25,969 nt of DNA from Bolinopsis microptera. Taxonomy: Eukaryota > Ctenophora > Tentaculata > Lobata > Bolinopsidae. Location: assembly GCF_026151205.1 (NCBI RefSeq), contig NW_026971870.1, positions 1-25,969 of the forward strand, given 5' to 3'. The notes under the pieces were generated by a model, which was not told where the DNA came from, searched no databases, and worked only from the letters and a program-made list of their open reading frames with translations. Made by a program: the position numbers and the translations under genes. Shown one piece after another: positions 9,351 to 19,867 of this stretch (within the stretch, counting starts at the first letter, position 1; every line of letters starts with the position of its first letter).

Positions 9351-10407
9351 AATACTCAAAATTGGAAAATTTTGAAGTTTTTCAGTGTTTGGGCAGGGAA
9401 TAATGATTACCGTAGTGTACGTATTCTTTTAGTAACTATTTAGTATATATATAAACTATATAGTATTAACTATTGTTTCTATCCCCCTTCCCCTTCATTA
9501 TAACGCCCTTATGTCTAATTTTCCTATGTTCTAAAAAAACTTTTTCGGGTGTTAGGCCTGAATACCTCTCTCAATTTTCTAGACATTGTATTAAAACCAG
9601 TTTTTTACTTTCCTTCTTCATTGGTTTTTTATTGATGTTCAGTCTTACTTCGTTGTTGTACGTGCCTACGGGCCATCAATTGATTAATTGGTACATATTT
9701 TGAGGTTTGGGGTTAGGATTTGTATTAATTCGGGGAACGCAGCTCCGTCCCATTTCAATTTAGACCCTCTCGATGAGGTCTGTATTGGCTCTCTTTTTCT
9801 GGTTCCTTATTATTTTGCGTTTTTTAATATTCATTTCTTAATTCTTTTGTTCAGAAAAGTCAACATTTTAAAACATGTGAAATTCCACTTGCCGTCCATA
9901 TTATTTTAGAGAAAAACATGGTCAAATCTCTTCTTTGTTTCTGGACGTGTAGAGATTTTATGTTCCTTATCTCGCTTATATTTTTTTTTCATTCATCTTA
10001 CCAAAAAGTATTTAATTTTTTCACCCGGTTAGGTTTTGGACAAATCTTTCGTCCTTTTTCCAATTATTTTTCCAGAAGTTTCTTCTATTTGTTTTACTGT
10101 ACCTATATAAACCTCTGAAAAGGTTTTGGGGAAATGGCAAACCTGGTCGTTAATCTTTCAGGGAATTTTTCTATCTTTATCTTGGGGGAATTAAATCATC
10201 CAAAAATAAAACTATATTTTACTATTTCTCTTCTCATATAGGTACCTGCCAGGGTTCCATAATTCTACAACTATCCAGAGTATTTTTACTGGTATTTAAT
10301 GAGGGGCCCCTTTTTTATGTAGCGTAATCTTTATGCAATGCAGTTGTTTGCCATAAAGTTTTTAGTTAAATTATATTTTTCTTTAGGGTGGATTGTTTTT
10401 TTTACAG
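9351..10407 (+). other. Pyrimidine-rich, stop-poor DNA, no gene assigned
   Basis: Three forward frames follow one another (9473-9703, 9688-9909, 9918-10118) and read as Phe/Leu/Ser-rich hydrophobic peptides. The strand is extremely T-rich here, which by itself removes stops and gives Phe and Leu codons, so I do not call a membrane protein. The region could be intron with many acceptor-like tracts. Confidence 0.45.
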
Positions 10408-10467
10408 GCTCACAATGTAATCAAGGCGGACAAAGCCGTGAAAACTGGCCTGGAGGAGAGGGTTCGT
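10408..10467 (+). CDS. Candidate mini-exon, 20 codons, unrecognised
   Basis: A strong acceptor (GATTGTTTTTTTTACAG, ending 10407) is followed by a purine-rich stretch reading AHNVIKADKAVKTGLEERVR in phase 0, then TAG at 10468. The abrupt switch from T-rich to balanced, charged coding-like sequence at the AG is what makes it stand out. The donor is unclear: AGG|GTTCGT at 10462 is weak. Twelve C follow at 10472-10483, where read errors are likely. I do not recognise the protein. Confidence 0.35.
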
Positions 10468-10559
10468 TAGTCCCCCCCCCCCCTACACGCATTAGGCAAA
10501 TTAACCTTGTGTTTCTTCAATTTTGTTTTATTTTGTTCTGAGAAAAATATTTTTACCAG

Positions 10560-10628
10560 GGGGGGGTTCCAGGGGGTAATATCCTACATAGATCATTGTT
10601 GTTTGTTCTGGATCCCACGTGGACCATG
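10560..10628 (+). CDS. Candidate 69-base exon, unrecognised
   Basis: Bounded by TATTTTTACCAG (ending 10559) and a strong donor ATG|GTAAGG at 10629. The length is exactly 23 codons. Phase 0 is open and ends LLFVLDPTWTM, while a second frame is also open (beginning GFQGVISYIDHCCLF). The seven-G run at its start makes the phase uncertain. It contains a CCACGTGG octamer at 10615-10622. The intron to the next candidate exon would be 96 bases. Confidence 0.3.
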
Positions 10629-10724
10629 GTAAGGGCCAATCACGTTGCAGGGTATCTTCATGTGGGAAGTTTGTATGTCTCAACCTTCTGTTACCATGTT
10701 GTGTAAACCTGGTTTGTTTTTCAG

Positions 10725-10754
10725 GCCTGTAGATTTGTAGGGGAATGCAAAATG
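10725..10754 (+). CDS. Candidate 30-base micro-exon, unrecognised
   Basis: Preceded by TTTGTTTTTCAG and followed by ATG|GTATGT, both strong sites. In phase 0 it reads ACRFVGECKM. It is a multiple of three, so it would be frame-neutral if skipped. On its own a 30-base interval is weak evidence. Its value lies in sitting 96 bases after another GT...AG-bounded interval in the same phase. Confidence 0.25.
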
Positions 10755-11809
10755 GTATGTGGTTCTTTTTTGATTTGGAGTTGTGGTGGGGAATTGGAAA
10801 ATTGACTTTTTTGTAGTTTTAAGGCTATTATTGCGTTTGGCCAATCTTTTTCTTGCAGTTTTTTATGTCCTTGTAGTCAAATTTTTATTGCAAAAATAAA
10901 TTGTGGCCGGAAATTTTTTTTACTATCAGCTGTTTTCGGAATTTTAAAAAAATAAAAAAAACCCCTTCTTTGAATCAAAAAAACATTTCTTATTTTTTTA
11001 CCACTTTTGAATGGAGGAGTTTGCAAAAGATTTGAATATAGTTACTGAAGTTGCTGATTCACGAGGACGGGATGCATTTTCGACATACCGATAGGGGGGG
11101 TGTGGGAAGAGTAATTGTATTTGTTTTTTGTAATTAGTGCTTTAGCCTGGGTAAGGTTTGGGGTTCTCTTTGGCACGGTGCTTCCCACAGGTTTCTCATT
11201 GTTCCCTTGTTTTACTAGCCGTACGGGCAAGGATATCCCACTTGTTGCTTCACCAGGTTAGGGGCCTAAATAATCCATCTACTACCTTGGCTAAAAAAGT
11301 TAGCTATATTTATACTGTGGTTTCGAGAAAAAGTATTTCCTTGGGTATTCTGACTTTCGTCATGGAAGTACCTCGTTCTTTCCGGTTTCTGATTTGTTAT
11401 ATTAAGCTAGCCTTTATTGTTTGTTCTAATAGCTAGGTTTTCCACCACTGCCCTATTTCCCCACGGGACGGTTTAATTTGGGGGTCGTTCACATATTTTA
11501 ACCGGCATTACTGAGGGGGGAAAATGGGGGTTGTCTGGTAATAAGACTTTTACGCTAGTGTTTGTTATAGTTTGAATTACAACGTGGGTTTAGCTTGTTA
11601 CTAATTTATATTTATAACTATGGAGTATTGGGTCACCTAAGGCCCCAGTGGGGGGGACGGCCATTTTATTTTCTTTGTTAATTTTTTCAATTAACCCGGT
11701 CTTTGTCATTGCACTGATAAAACATAAACTAATCACAAAAATTTAAATTTTACCTAATTTTTTTAATATAATATTTATTTTGTATTTTTGTTATTGTTAT
11801 AATATTTAG
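10755..11809. other. AT-rich DNA, no gene assigned
   Basis: A good pyrimidine tract and TTGCAG occur at 10843-10859, but the sequence after it stops within six codons in the obvious frame. The forward frame 11158-11436 (92 codons, TTG start) and a reverse frame 11042-11230 overlap each other. Neither shows motifs or borders. Confidence 0.4.
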
Positions 11810-11836
11810 GGGTTCCATTTGCCCATCCTTCATCAG
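11810..11836 (+). CDS. Candidate 27-base micro-exon, unrecognised
   Basis: Flanked by TTGTTATAATATTTAG and a consensus donor CAG|GTAAGA at 11837. In phase 0 it reads GFHLPILHQ. It again has a length divisible by three. Chance pairing of an AG with one good donor is a real possibility in DNA this T-rich. Confidence 0.2.
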
Positions 11837-11837
11837 G

Positions 11838-13325
11838 TAAGATTAAACGCAGTTATTGCTTCACAATTGTTATTTAATTTACAATCGCCGCGATCTCAGA
11901 ATTTCTTTTCCTATTAATTTCACATAAAAATGCTAGCTTGTATGCACCCCAAATCTTTATATTTTTTCTGGGTTGGTTCTCCTCCAATGATTGTAGATGA
12001 GGTAGAGGCTTTGAACGCCATATTATAAAAGTTGTGTGATGTTTCTTAGTTCCGGGAAATGGCGGCATTTGTTAACAATTCCTCCACAAGGGGAATCTGG
12101 AGGGAAAGGTGGCAGCTTCCAGGAGATCGCGTTACCTCTTGGCCGAGTTTAAGCAAGTTGGCTTTCGTTCATCTTAAGTTGCACTTGTTAATCCATTGTT
12201 CTAGTTTTTTACTTTCTAAAACAGTTGAAAAAGATTTTTCGGCTTGTGCTTTTTTTTTTTAAGGTTAAGTTTTTTTTAATCGATTTCTGGTATTTGGTTT
12301 TTTTATCTCCCCGGTACCTTAGTAGAGGTCTTGTTTTATAACTTCATTCAAGGCAAATTCGTATAGCTGATTTTTTTATTGTATGTAGGATTATAACTCA
12401 GTTCTCCTTAAAGGTGCAAGTTGGTAAAATTGATCCTATAAAAAACTAGATTTATTAAACAAAAAAAGAATATCGTTTATTTTTTGAAGATTAGCCACAA
12501 AAATATGACTCTCATTTTTTTAAAAAAATTAAGTTGGAGTTTTTGTGCTAGGGGGGACTTTTACATGAGGGGTTTCCCGCGGGTTATGGTAGGGTAGGGA
12601 TTTCTCGTTGTAATTACTGCTAAATTAGGTTTCATTTTTTGCTCTCTCAACTCATTTTACTAACTGGTATTTATTTATTACTGTTTTCTTATATGGGGGG
12701 GATCCATTAACAGAGGATTTGTTCTCCTGGGGAAAACAAAAATAAACATGTTGCTGATTGATACAAAAATTTTGGGCGTTGGAAATCCACGTCCCCAGGT
12801 GGGGTCCATTGGGGGCTGCCTCCCGCGGGTTGGATATTTTAACAGTCTTCAAAAATTTGGGGTACATTCATAATAAAGTTTTTGGGTGTTTCCACCCTTT
12901 CAAAAAGGGTTCACGTTTCTTTCTTTACACCTTAAAGCATATTTCTATTTGAAATCGTAGAGTTAGGGCCTGTTCGTGGATTTTCATGGATCGCTTAGGT
13001 TTCCCTTCCAGGATTCTGGTAGTCCTCATAATTCTGCGGGCCTCTATGTATTTTCGGTCATTTCTCGTGACCAATACACTTTTAAAGAAATACTTTAGGA
13101 GATTTTTTTTGGCATGTGAAAAATTTGCAAGTGCCTTTTTTCCAGACAATTGATTGGGTTTACGAGGTTTGGGGGGTTCGTTTTTTAACGTTTCCAACCT
13201 CAAGATCGGGGTGTGACAGGGGGCTGGGGGAAATGGGCCTGAATACCCACTATTGAATTGGGTCTGAGGTCTCGTGATTTATGAGTGGACTGAAGGGGTC
13301 ATCGTGGGGACTTTGACGTCTTCAG
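11838..13325. other. AT-rich DNA, no supportable gene
   Basis: Open frames at 12059-12262 (+), 12652-12867 (-) and 12925-13203 (-, 92 codons, containing the basic stretch EARRIMRTTRILEGKPKRSM) are in the chance range and lack recognisable motifs. The last is the only reverse-strand frame here with balanced composition. I would keep it as a weak hypothetical at most. Confidence 0.4.
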
Positions 13326-13364
13326 GGGGACCTTTGGTTCTCGTTTTTCCGTTATTGGACCAGG
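13326..13364 (+). CDS. Very tentative 39-base exon
   Basis: CTTCAG|G on the left and CAGG|GTGAGC on the right bound 13 open codons reading GDLWFSFFRYWTR in phase 0. The acceptor has a poor pyrimidine tract. I list it because its donor is one of the stronger ones in the window. Confidence 0.12.
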
Positions 13365-15468
13365 GTGAGCTTGGATGCTTGCGAATTGGGGGTAATACAG
13401 CTGTACTGTTAGTTTATACCCTATTTAAAAAAAAAACCCCTTAGAAAAACCCGAAAATTTTATTTTTTTTCTGGGCAGGGAAAAGTTTGAAATTTTACAC
13501 AAATATCGCCATTGTTATAAATTTTATTTTTAATGAACCATTTCCTGGGACCTTTAATCTAAAAAAATTGCAGCAGAAATCGATTTTAAGTAAAAAAACT
13601 TGGTTTTTTGGGAGGCCTCAAATAGAAAAACAAATTTAGCTTTTTTTCTTTTGATGCCTTCAATAGCCATGTTTTATCGGAAAAATTCCAAATACATTTT
13701 ATTGATTCCGTTTGATTAATTTAGTAACAGGGTGATCCTAACAATTAATACGCAGATAAAACAACCAAATTCCAACCCACCTTATACATTGGCTATTCCT
13801 AAGGGTCGATTTCAAGTGATCCAAATTATTCGTCGTGATGGGGATTTTTTTTACGTCATGTGTTCCTGATCCCTCATCAGCAATCAAGTGGGGACATAGA
13901 GCGGCGGTTTTAGCTTTAAAATTCATTGGTTTATACGTTATTTTTTGTGAATTCGGACCCCCCTGTTGAAACCGTTACATAACTTCAACTTTTAACTGGC
14001 CATTTTCTTGGTATCGGGAAGGGAATAGCTTTACAAATAAGGAGTATTCAGTAAATTAAAATATTGCACAACTTGTTTCTTTCACTCACTTTCGATAAGA
14101 CACAAATTGGGAATTCCTTTACTTCCATAAAAAGAAAATTATGGTTTTGTTCGTTATTAACCGTTCAAAAGGTTTTGATATGTGTGATTATAATTTTTAT
14201 TAAAAAATTTCCGTTGACTTCGGCGTTTAAAAAAAAAATTTTTCCGGAATAATCTTTAATGGAAGTAAGATAATTTTTCCCAATTGTGTCGATCGAATAT
14301 AAGTGTGTGAAAGAAAAAAACAAAAAACAACTTGTTGGCAATTTTTATTTACTGCATTAACTCTTATTTGTAAAAGGCTAATTCCTTGTTTTACGATTCA
14401 TTTTTTACCTTAATTTCCAAAATTTTGGGCGGCCAAATAATTTTTGAGGCGGGCCTTCTCGCCAATATTTTTTGCAACCCTAATTAAAATTGCATATAAA
14501 TTTTTTCTTTTTTTTCCCGTCTATGCTTAATTTTTTTGTTAAACACATAACTTTTTTGGCATATTTTTTGGGGCCCCCCCTTGTGGCCCATGAAATATTA
14601 TAGGAAAAAAGGGATGGCTTTTTCTTTTCAGATCCAAAGTTGAAATATAAAATTTGAAAAAATTTTAGTTTTCAGTTAAGCGGCTTTTGCTCAGGGTTGT
14701 TGATGGGAGGCTTCCGAATCTGGGGGATTGTTTCTTTGTGGGGGAGAAGGAATTTTTCTCTAAAAGAAAATGGACACTGGCAAAAAACCTTTCGACCATT
14801 TTCTGGTGTGGCGTTCATATTTTGAATATTAATTGTATGTGAAAGGGGTTATGATAAGGGGATATGATGAGGTGTAAGTAGAACTAAAAACTTTCTGATT
14901 GTGAGAACGGGGGGAACATAATATTCCTACTATTGTATCGTATTTCATCTTTTCATTTTGTACTGTTTTTGACGTCATCCCAACTGTATTTTTTTTAGTA
15001 GTTTTACTGGGCAGCAGTATTTTCGTAAAATTTTTCTTAATGTGATAAACATAATCTCCAGGTGGGGACTACCCCCCCACCTTAACATTGCTTTAATTTG
15101 GAAAGCAAAAAAATGACTGGGTATTTAATAATGTATTAATAATGAAAACTAAGGGCTAAAAAACTCTAACTGTAATTTGAGGGGGAAAAAATTCGGTCAT
15201 TTTTCGAATGAATTTGTGGCCCCAATTTTTCGGTGTTCCGCCCAAATGAGTGTCATAAAAAATATTTATTCTGACAAAATTTTTTTCGGGGGCTCAAATA
15301 AATATTTGTGCTCAATTATTATTGGGCACACTAATTTTTTTCTGGGATACTAAGGTATGCCAGGTACCAAAAGTGAGGATAAAAAATATATATAAATACT
15401 GTTTTTCAAACAGGGGTTCGATATTCTTCACAAAAATTTAAACGGGTATAAACATTTGATTTTACTAG
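13365..15468. other. AT-rich DNA, no gene seen
   Basis: Long homopolymers and short frames only. Forward frame 14064-14252 and reverse frame 13738-13926 are about 62 codons and unremarkable. A donor-like GTGTAAGTAG lies at about 14872 without a clear acceptor. Confidence 0.5.
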
Positions 15469-15693
15469 CTTACCGCCGTCCTGGTCCTCTTTGATTTGTG
15501 GATGAGGATTCAGGAACCAACCATTTGGGACGTTATAATTCACGGGGGCGGACGGTTTATGGTGGGTTCACTCTCGAAAATTTCGGGGGGAACCCGTTTG
15601 GAATTGCTATGTAGTGTGATGGTTGTTTCTTTTTGGGCGTTATTTGTTAGGTACACTGTTACTTATTTAATCCAAACGGGGATCCATTAATGT
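15469..15693 (+). CDS. Candidate coding fragment, 74 codons, unrecognised
   Basis: Open from just after TAG at 15466-15468 to TAA at 15688-15690, in balanced sequence. It includes WMRIQEPTIWDVIIHGGGRF, then a hydrophobic stretch of about 20 residues (CSVMVVSFWALFVRYTVTYL) that could be a membrane segment. An ATTCAG at about 15509-15514 could be an acceptor and ATG|GTGGGT near 15560 a donor. This length is still compatible with chance in 26 kb, and no family is recognised. Confidence 0.22.
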
Positions 15694-15919
15694 TGGGATT
15701 TTTATCGAATAAAAAATAACATGGAATTTTAAGGGCATATAAGAAGGCAATTGTTGAGTTCCTGAAAACCAAGTTTTAGCGATTTTTCTCGTGCAATTTT
15801 AGGTCAGGAATGGGTCTCAAAATAAATTTCGATAACAATGTCGATAGTTTGGTAAACATTTTCTTAGTTTTCTGCCAGAAATATAAAATTTTTTTCGGTT
15901 TTCTATAGGGGTTATAAAT

Positions 15920-16260
15920 TTAGGTATAATAATACAGTTTACAAAAGCTGTTTGTAACCTTTACACCCACATTCCCAACAAAGCATTTGCCAAGTTTACA
16001 TGGTGCAATGAAGCGGGGGAGGGAAAACGGGGGAGAACAATGGTTTTCTTGTTGACCCGTTCTTAGTCCACGTGGGGACCCTCTGGGGTTGTCAATTCTA
16101 CGAGCTCCAGAACCCAAAATTCCAATTGTGTTTCTGGCCTGGGTCAAGGGCCCCCTGTTCAACCCGATTCCTTGAGGGGGACGTACGGGGGACCACCCTC
16201 GTTAACCCAAATCAATGTTTTTCGGAAGCTGCAAAAATATTTCCACATGCCCAATAATCC
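15920..16260 (+). CDS. Balanced-composition island, open on both strands, unrecognised
   Basis: The forward strand is open from about 16013 to TAA at 16255-16257 (81 codons, including GTLWGCQFYELQNPKFQLCF). The reverse strand is open from 16162 down to 15920 (80 codons, including CKLGKCFVGNVGVKVTNSF). GC content is higher than around it. I favour the forward strand because neighbouring coding-like pieces are forward, but this is a weak preference. A run of 13 G follows at 16288-16300. Confidence 0.22.
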
Positions 16261-16320
16261 TAGATTCTTAAAGAGTTGTAACGAGATGGGGGGGGGGGGG
16301 ATCGTACTTTGAGGCCGCAG

Positions 16321-16518
16321 GAAAGTATCGAGGACTTACCAGAAAATTTTCCTGTGTGGAACCTTAAGGCGGTTCCCTTGATATTCACGACCAGTGACCC
16401 GATTTTCGTTAGTGTTATTTTGGTTGTTGACTTTCAATGAATGGAAAACGGCTATCGGGTATTCACAGACAAATTGACAAAAGTATCCTTGAGTACATTA
16501 TTTCCAATAAGTGAAGTT
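16321..16518 (+). pseudogene. Coding-like fragment with one internal stop, unrecognised
   Basis: The frame from 16321 (open upstream to the G run) reads ESIEDLPENFPVWNLKAVPL and continues to TGA at 16438. The same frame then resumes at ATG 16441 as MENGYRVFTDKLTKVSLST to TAG at 16516-16518, so one stop interrupts about 65 codons. The LPENFPV start faintly recalls cadherin-repeat beginnings, but the expected downstream Ca-binding motifs are not visible, so I do not assign it. It could be a decayed exon or a sequencing error. Confidence 0.25.
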
Positions 16519-16672
16519 TAGATGGTCACATTTCACTGTTGATATGGATTATTACTCTAAAGGGCTAGTCAGAGGTAGGGCCTTCTAAAAAGGAAAAAAA
16601 ACTTGGTACTTCACCAAGAAACACTAAAAAATTACGTTTTCAGGGGCCTTTCTTATTCTATCTTTTTTCAGG

Positions 16673-16776
16673 TTAGGAAAGTTTCATTTATCGATTAACT
16701 CTTTTGCAACCAATTGGTCTGGCGGTGGGCCTCATTTCCTGGATACCTCGGTGGAGATTAACTTGAAAATCGATTA
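16673..16776 (+). CDS. Candidate exon fragment after a strong acceptor, unrecognised
   Basis: TATCTTTTTTCAG is followed by G and then an open frame reading LGKFHLSINSFATNWSGGGP and on to TAA at about 16776. A donor-like GAG|GTATCT follows near 16788. It is on the same strand as, and about 160 bases after, the fragment ending 16518. The pieces might belong to one gene, but their frames cannot be joined with confidence. Confidence 0.22.
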
Positions 16777-17090
16777 ACAAATAAGGAGGTATCTAGTGGA
16801 TCCTTAATGATAATTTTACTTGGAGCCTTAGGGAGACCAAAAAAAGGTATTTCCATTCGTGTAATGGTCACTAAAAATATCTTCCAACTCTCGGGTAAGG
16901 GTTTGATGACAAAGGAAATTATATTTTTATATTTTCCATAATTTTTTTATTGGAAAGTCAGTTGTTGACATTTTCCACTTAATTGACGGCCGTTTATGGG
17001 AAAGGTAGGTTTTTTAAGGCGATCACATTCTTAGAGACGATCTCCAGTTTGATTAGTGAATTTTTCTGTTCCTTCAAGTTCCACAAATAA

Positions 17091-17252
17091 CCTTACGTGA
17101 ACGCCAGACCAGGGTTGTTTTCAGGGAACATGATTTCTAAGGATTTACTTATAACAGTTGGGCCTTCATTCTGTGGGAATTACTCCCTTATGGTATTTAA
17201 AGGGGAAAATCTTCAGGGCCATCCGTGTTTAATAAAAAACCCATTTAAATAA
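17091..17252 (+). CDS. Candidate coding fragment, 53 codons, unrecognised
   Basis: Open from CCT at 17091 to TAA at 17250. A TTGTTTTCAG acceptor-like site ends near 17120 inside it, so the likely exon begins there and reads ISKDLLITVGPSFCGNYSLM, followed by VFKGENLQGHPC. The spacing of GP, a turn and GENL is loosely like an IPT/TIG immunoglobulin-like fold, but one short segment is not enough to assign it. No strong donor is seen at its end. Confidence 0.22.
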   Translation, partial: PYVNARPGLFSGNMISKDLLITVGPSFCGNYSLMVFKGENLQGHPCLIKNPFK

Positions 17253-18247
17253 GTTAACCTTCGGGGCCAGTTCTTAAATCGAAAACAATATTAAATAACA
17301 TCCTTCTGGACAGTGTTAAACAATTTTGCCCTTTAAATGTAACTATTAATTGTTTCTATCTTTTTTAGATTGATTTAAAAATAACAAGTATTTAAATTAA
17401 TAAAATTTGTAAAACATATAATGTGTGTTTATTTAATTTATTTGAATTTATGGTTTTACATTGGTTTATTTTTAATTATAATTTTATATTTTTAGGCTGT
17501 AACCTATTAGTTTCAATGGGGCTTAAACCTAGCATTGCCTTGGGTTTTGGCAGGGCATCGCGTCACTTAAAGGTTGCAATTTAGGGGCCGGAGGTAATTG
17601 CTATGGATCTGTTTTACTGGTCAAACTGGTGTTTTCGGGTGTCCATTATTTTTTTACCACTCGTTTCAACTTGTTTCAAGGGGCATGTAAAGGGTCATTC
17701 CGGCAGAATATTTTTTCTTTGTAAATAAATTAATGATGTATTTGTGTAACAATTTTGAAAGTTTATTGGATAAAGATAAAAAAAAATTTAAGTCAAAGTT
17801 CCAGTTTAACTCTCTTTTGAGTCTCTTCATTGACTTCTATTTTAGAGCTCTTTTCTTCTGGGCGTTTAAAATATCGAAGTTGCATATTTTTTCGATTTCG
17901 TGAGTGGGGACATTATTTCCTGTGAGTTCCAAGCCAGTTTGGTTCGATTGGGTTACAGGCTGGACAAAAAAACCTTTAAAAAATCCGAAAAGATGTTCAG
18001 TCTGTAACAAATTTTGGGATTCCCTAGCTGGCTGGGACCCTGGGGAAATCATGATATAAATTTGCTCGTTTAAGGAAGACTATAAAAACAGCTAAACGTA
18101 AAGGATGATTATAAATATATGGTGATAATTCGTTTTCGTTTATCAGTTAAAAACCACGGTTAGATCCATTAGTTTTAAAATCCCACGTGGTCTCTTTTTT
18201 CAAATCATTACGGGTTCCCCACCACCAGGCATAAACAAATAAATACA
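17253..18247. other. AT-rich DNA with weak coding-like pieces
   Basis: From ATG at 17516 a frame reads MGLKPSIALGFGRASRHLKV, stops at TAG, and continues open for a further 45-50 codons. This is too weak to call. Reverse frame 17837-18052 (71 codons) has balanced composition but no motif. Otherwise nothing is seen. Confidence 0.35.
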
Positions 18248-18330
18248 CTTACATTGTACTTTGTTACTCTTACATTGTTACCACTATAACCATTGTCACC
18301 TAGTTTACTATTATTTGACCTTGTTACAGG
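18248..18330. repeat. Degenerate CTTACATTGT/TTGTTAC short repeat
   Basis: CTTACATTGT occurs at 18248 and 18269, 21 bases apart. TTGTTAC-like words recur at about 18261, 18276 and 18320. It is a short, diverged array. Confidence 0.45.
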
Positions 18331-18764
18331 GGTCTCCTGTAACTTTAATTTTTAAAAGTTGCCACTATTTTTGGAGCTCTTGTTTTCCTTCAACTCAGTC
18401 CGTTTACCAAACCAAGTATTGTTTGCAATATTGTACACATAAAACAGTTACTTGTGAAGTTGGTGCTATGTTTATTTATGGTTTCCATGGAAAGCTGATC
18501 TGGTTCGATGGTTTTGATTTAAATTTCTTATTACGTGGGGACTGCTTGAGGGGGACTTTCTAATTTTTTTTTTTTACACTTCATTGAGGATTTAAATAAA
18601 AAACTACTAGTTACATTGTACCAATCGATTTTAAGTTGATTTAATATTATAATTGCCTATCGCTATATTTAATTTTCATGTTCCAAGTTGGAATAAGCTT
18701 TTTAATTTTCTGGGAAATATATTTCAGGGGCATTTCTTTTTTTCATTAATATGTAAAATAAAAC

Positions 18765-19214
18765 TTGATTTTTATTGTTGATGGCGCGGATTTATGTTCC
18801 CGGGACCAGGTTATAATGGGACCATTATGCCTCCAATTCTTCTGGGTATTTATGGCTCACTTCGAACTTCTTTCGGGAAGTAAAAGCTTATACCTTTCTT
18901 TTTGCTCCTCCTTTATTGTTTTGCCTTGTGGTTTGGCGAGCGGAGCGGAGCGGCCTTTCCAAGAGTATGGTATTTTTTATTTAATGGGGAGGGGGGGGAA
19001 TAAATTTAAAGTATTTGCCTTTGTGATCCACATTGGTACACTAAGAGAAAAGTCAACCAGTGATCACCAACCATTTAACCGTGCCAAGGGCAAAAGGGTG
19101 TTTTCCCCAATATTCTTCCTCTTTTTGTTACAGAATGGGCCTTCTAGGGGCTCTAGATTTGACATATTTAGGTCCTCAGTGGTTGTGTGGATTGTTGTAA
19201 AAAGGTTAAATTAA
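18765..19214 (+). CDS. Longest open frame in the window, 149 codons, unrecognised
   Basis: Open from TTG at 18765 (not a usual eukaryotic start) to TAA at 19212. The first half is hydrophobic and T-driven. Residues 55-65 sit on GAGCGGAGCGGAGCGG, a small tandem repeat near 18938-18954. A very good acceptor (CTTCCTCTTTTTGTTACAG, ending 19133) lies in frame. The last 26 codons, beginning NGPSRGSRFDIFRSSVVVWI, may therefore be a terminal exon and the rest intron. The length is hard to reach by chance, but the biased composition weakens that argument. No family is recognised. Confidence 0.28.
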   Translation: MIFIVDGADLCSRDQVIMGPLCLQFFWVFMAHFELLSGSKSLYLSFCSSFIVLPCGLASGAERPFQEYGIFYLMGRGGNKFKVFAFVIHIGTLREKSTSDHQPFNRAKGKRVFSPIFFLFLLQNGPSRGSRFDIFRSSVVVWIVVKRLN

Positions 19215-19867
19215 GAAGGAGTTTTGTGTCCTGCCTCCATATTCCTTCTATTTCTTGCTGCCAATCTTTATTTGGAATCTTCTGGGTTTTTTTTTGCGTT
19301 TTTTGTATTTTATTGACTTAGCAAAACTTTACTAACCAGTTGGGGCTTTTATTTTTGGTGTCTATGGGGACTGGGACTTCCAGGTGTCTAGAAGGAGCGT
19401 TTGGAAAGGGAAATAATTGGAAAGCTTTCCTCAACCGCGTTCGTTTGTCTCCTTAAAGGAGTTAGGAAAATTAAAAAACCTTTTCAGGACGGGACGTATT
19501 TTAAAGGTTGGGGCCGATTTTTGATTTTTTGCCGGTTTAAAAACAAACTAGGTCATTTTACAAAGCAAAATAAATTGAGAGATTATATCCATAAAAAAGG
19601 CTATAAATTCGGTATTTCATACGTTTCACTTTAAAAGCATTTACACAGCTATGGTCGCCATTTTTTTTGTTTTTTCGGGGGGGACCCAACTCGTCCGGGT
19701 CCGCAAAAATCGCGGGGGGGGGGGACCCATCACGGTTTTTTTCGGGCTGTAACTTTTCTGAAGTACAATGACGATTAAGGATAAAATAAAAAAAATACTG
19801 GTAGGTTAAGTTAAAAAATAAATTATGAGTTTCCAATTAACCTGTGTGACTCTTACAAACTTTTTAA
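19215..19867. other. AT-rich DNA with G runs, no gene assigned
   Basis: A forward frame at 19401-19634 (77 codons, basic, beginning MEREIIGKLSSTAFVCLLKG from a TTG start) follows an ATTTTTGGTG stretch and might be coding. It overlaps a reverse frame at 19558-19836. G runs at 19677-19683 and 19714-19724 disturb reading downstream. Confidence 0.35.

Noticed and set aside
9473-10118. Three consecutive hydrophobic forward frames resembling a membrane protein
   Set aside because: Extreme T-richness alone yields Phe/Leu codons and few stops. No borders or motifs.
12925-13203. Reverse frame of 92 codons with a basic stretch
   Set aside because: Composition is reasonable, but there is no motif, no splice border, and the length is expected by chance in 26 kb.
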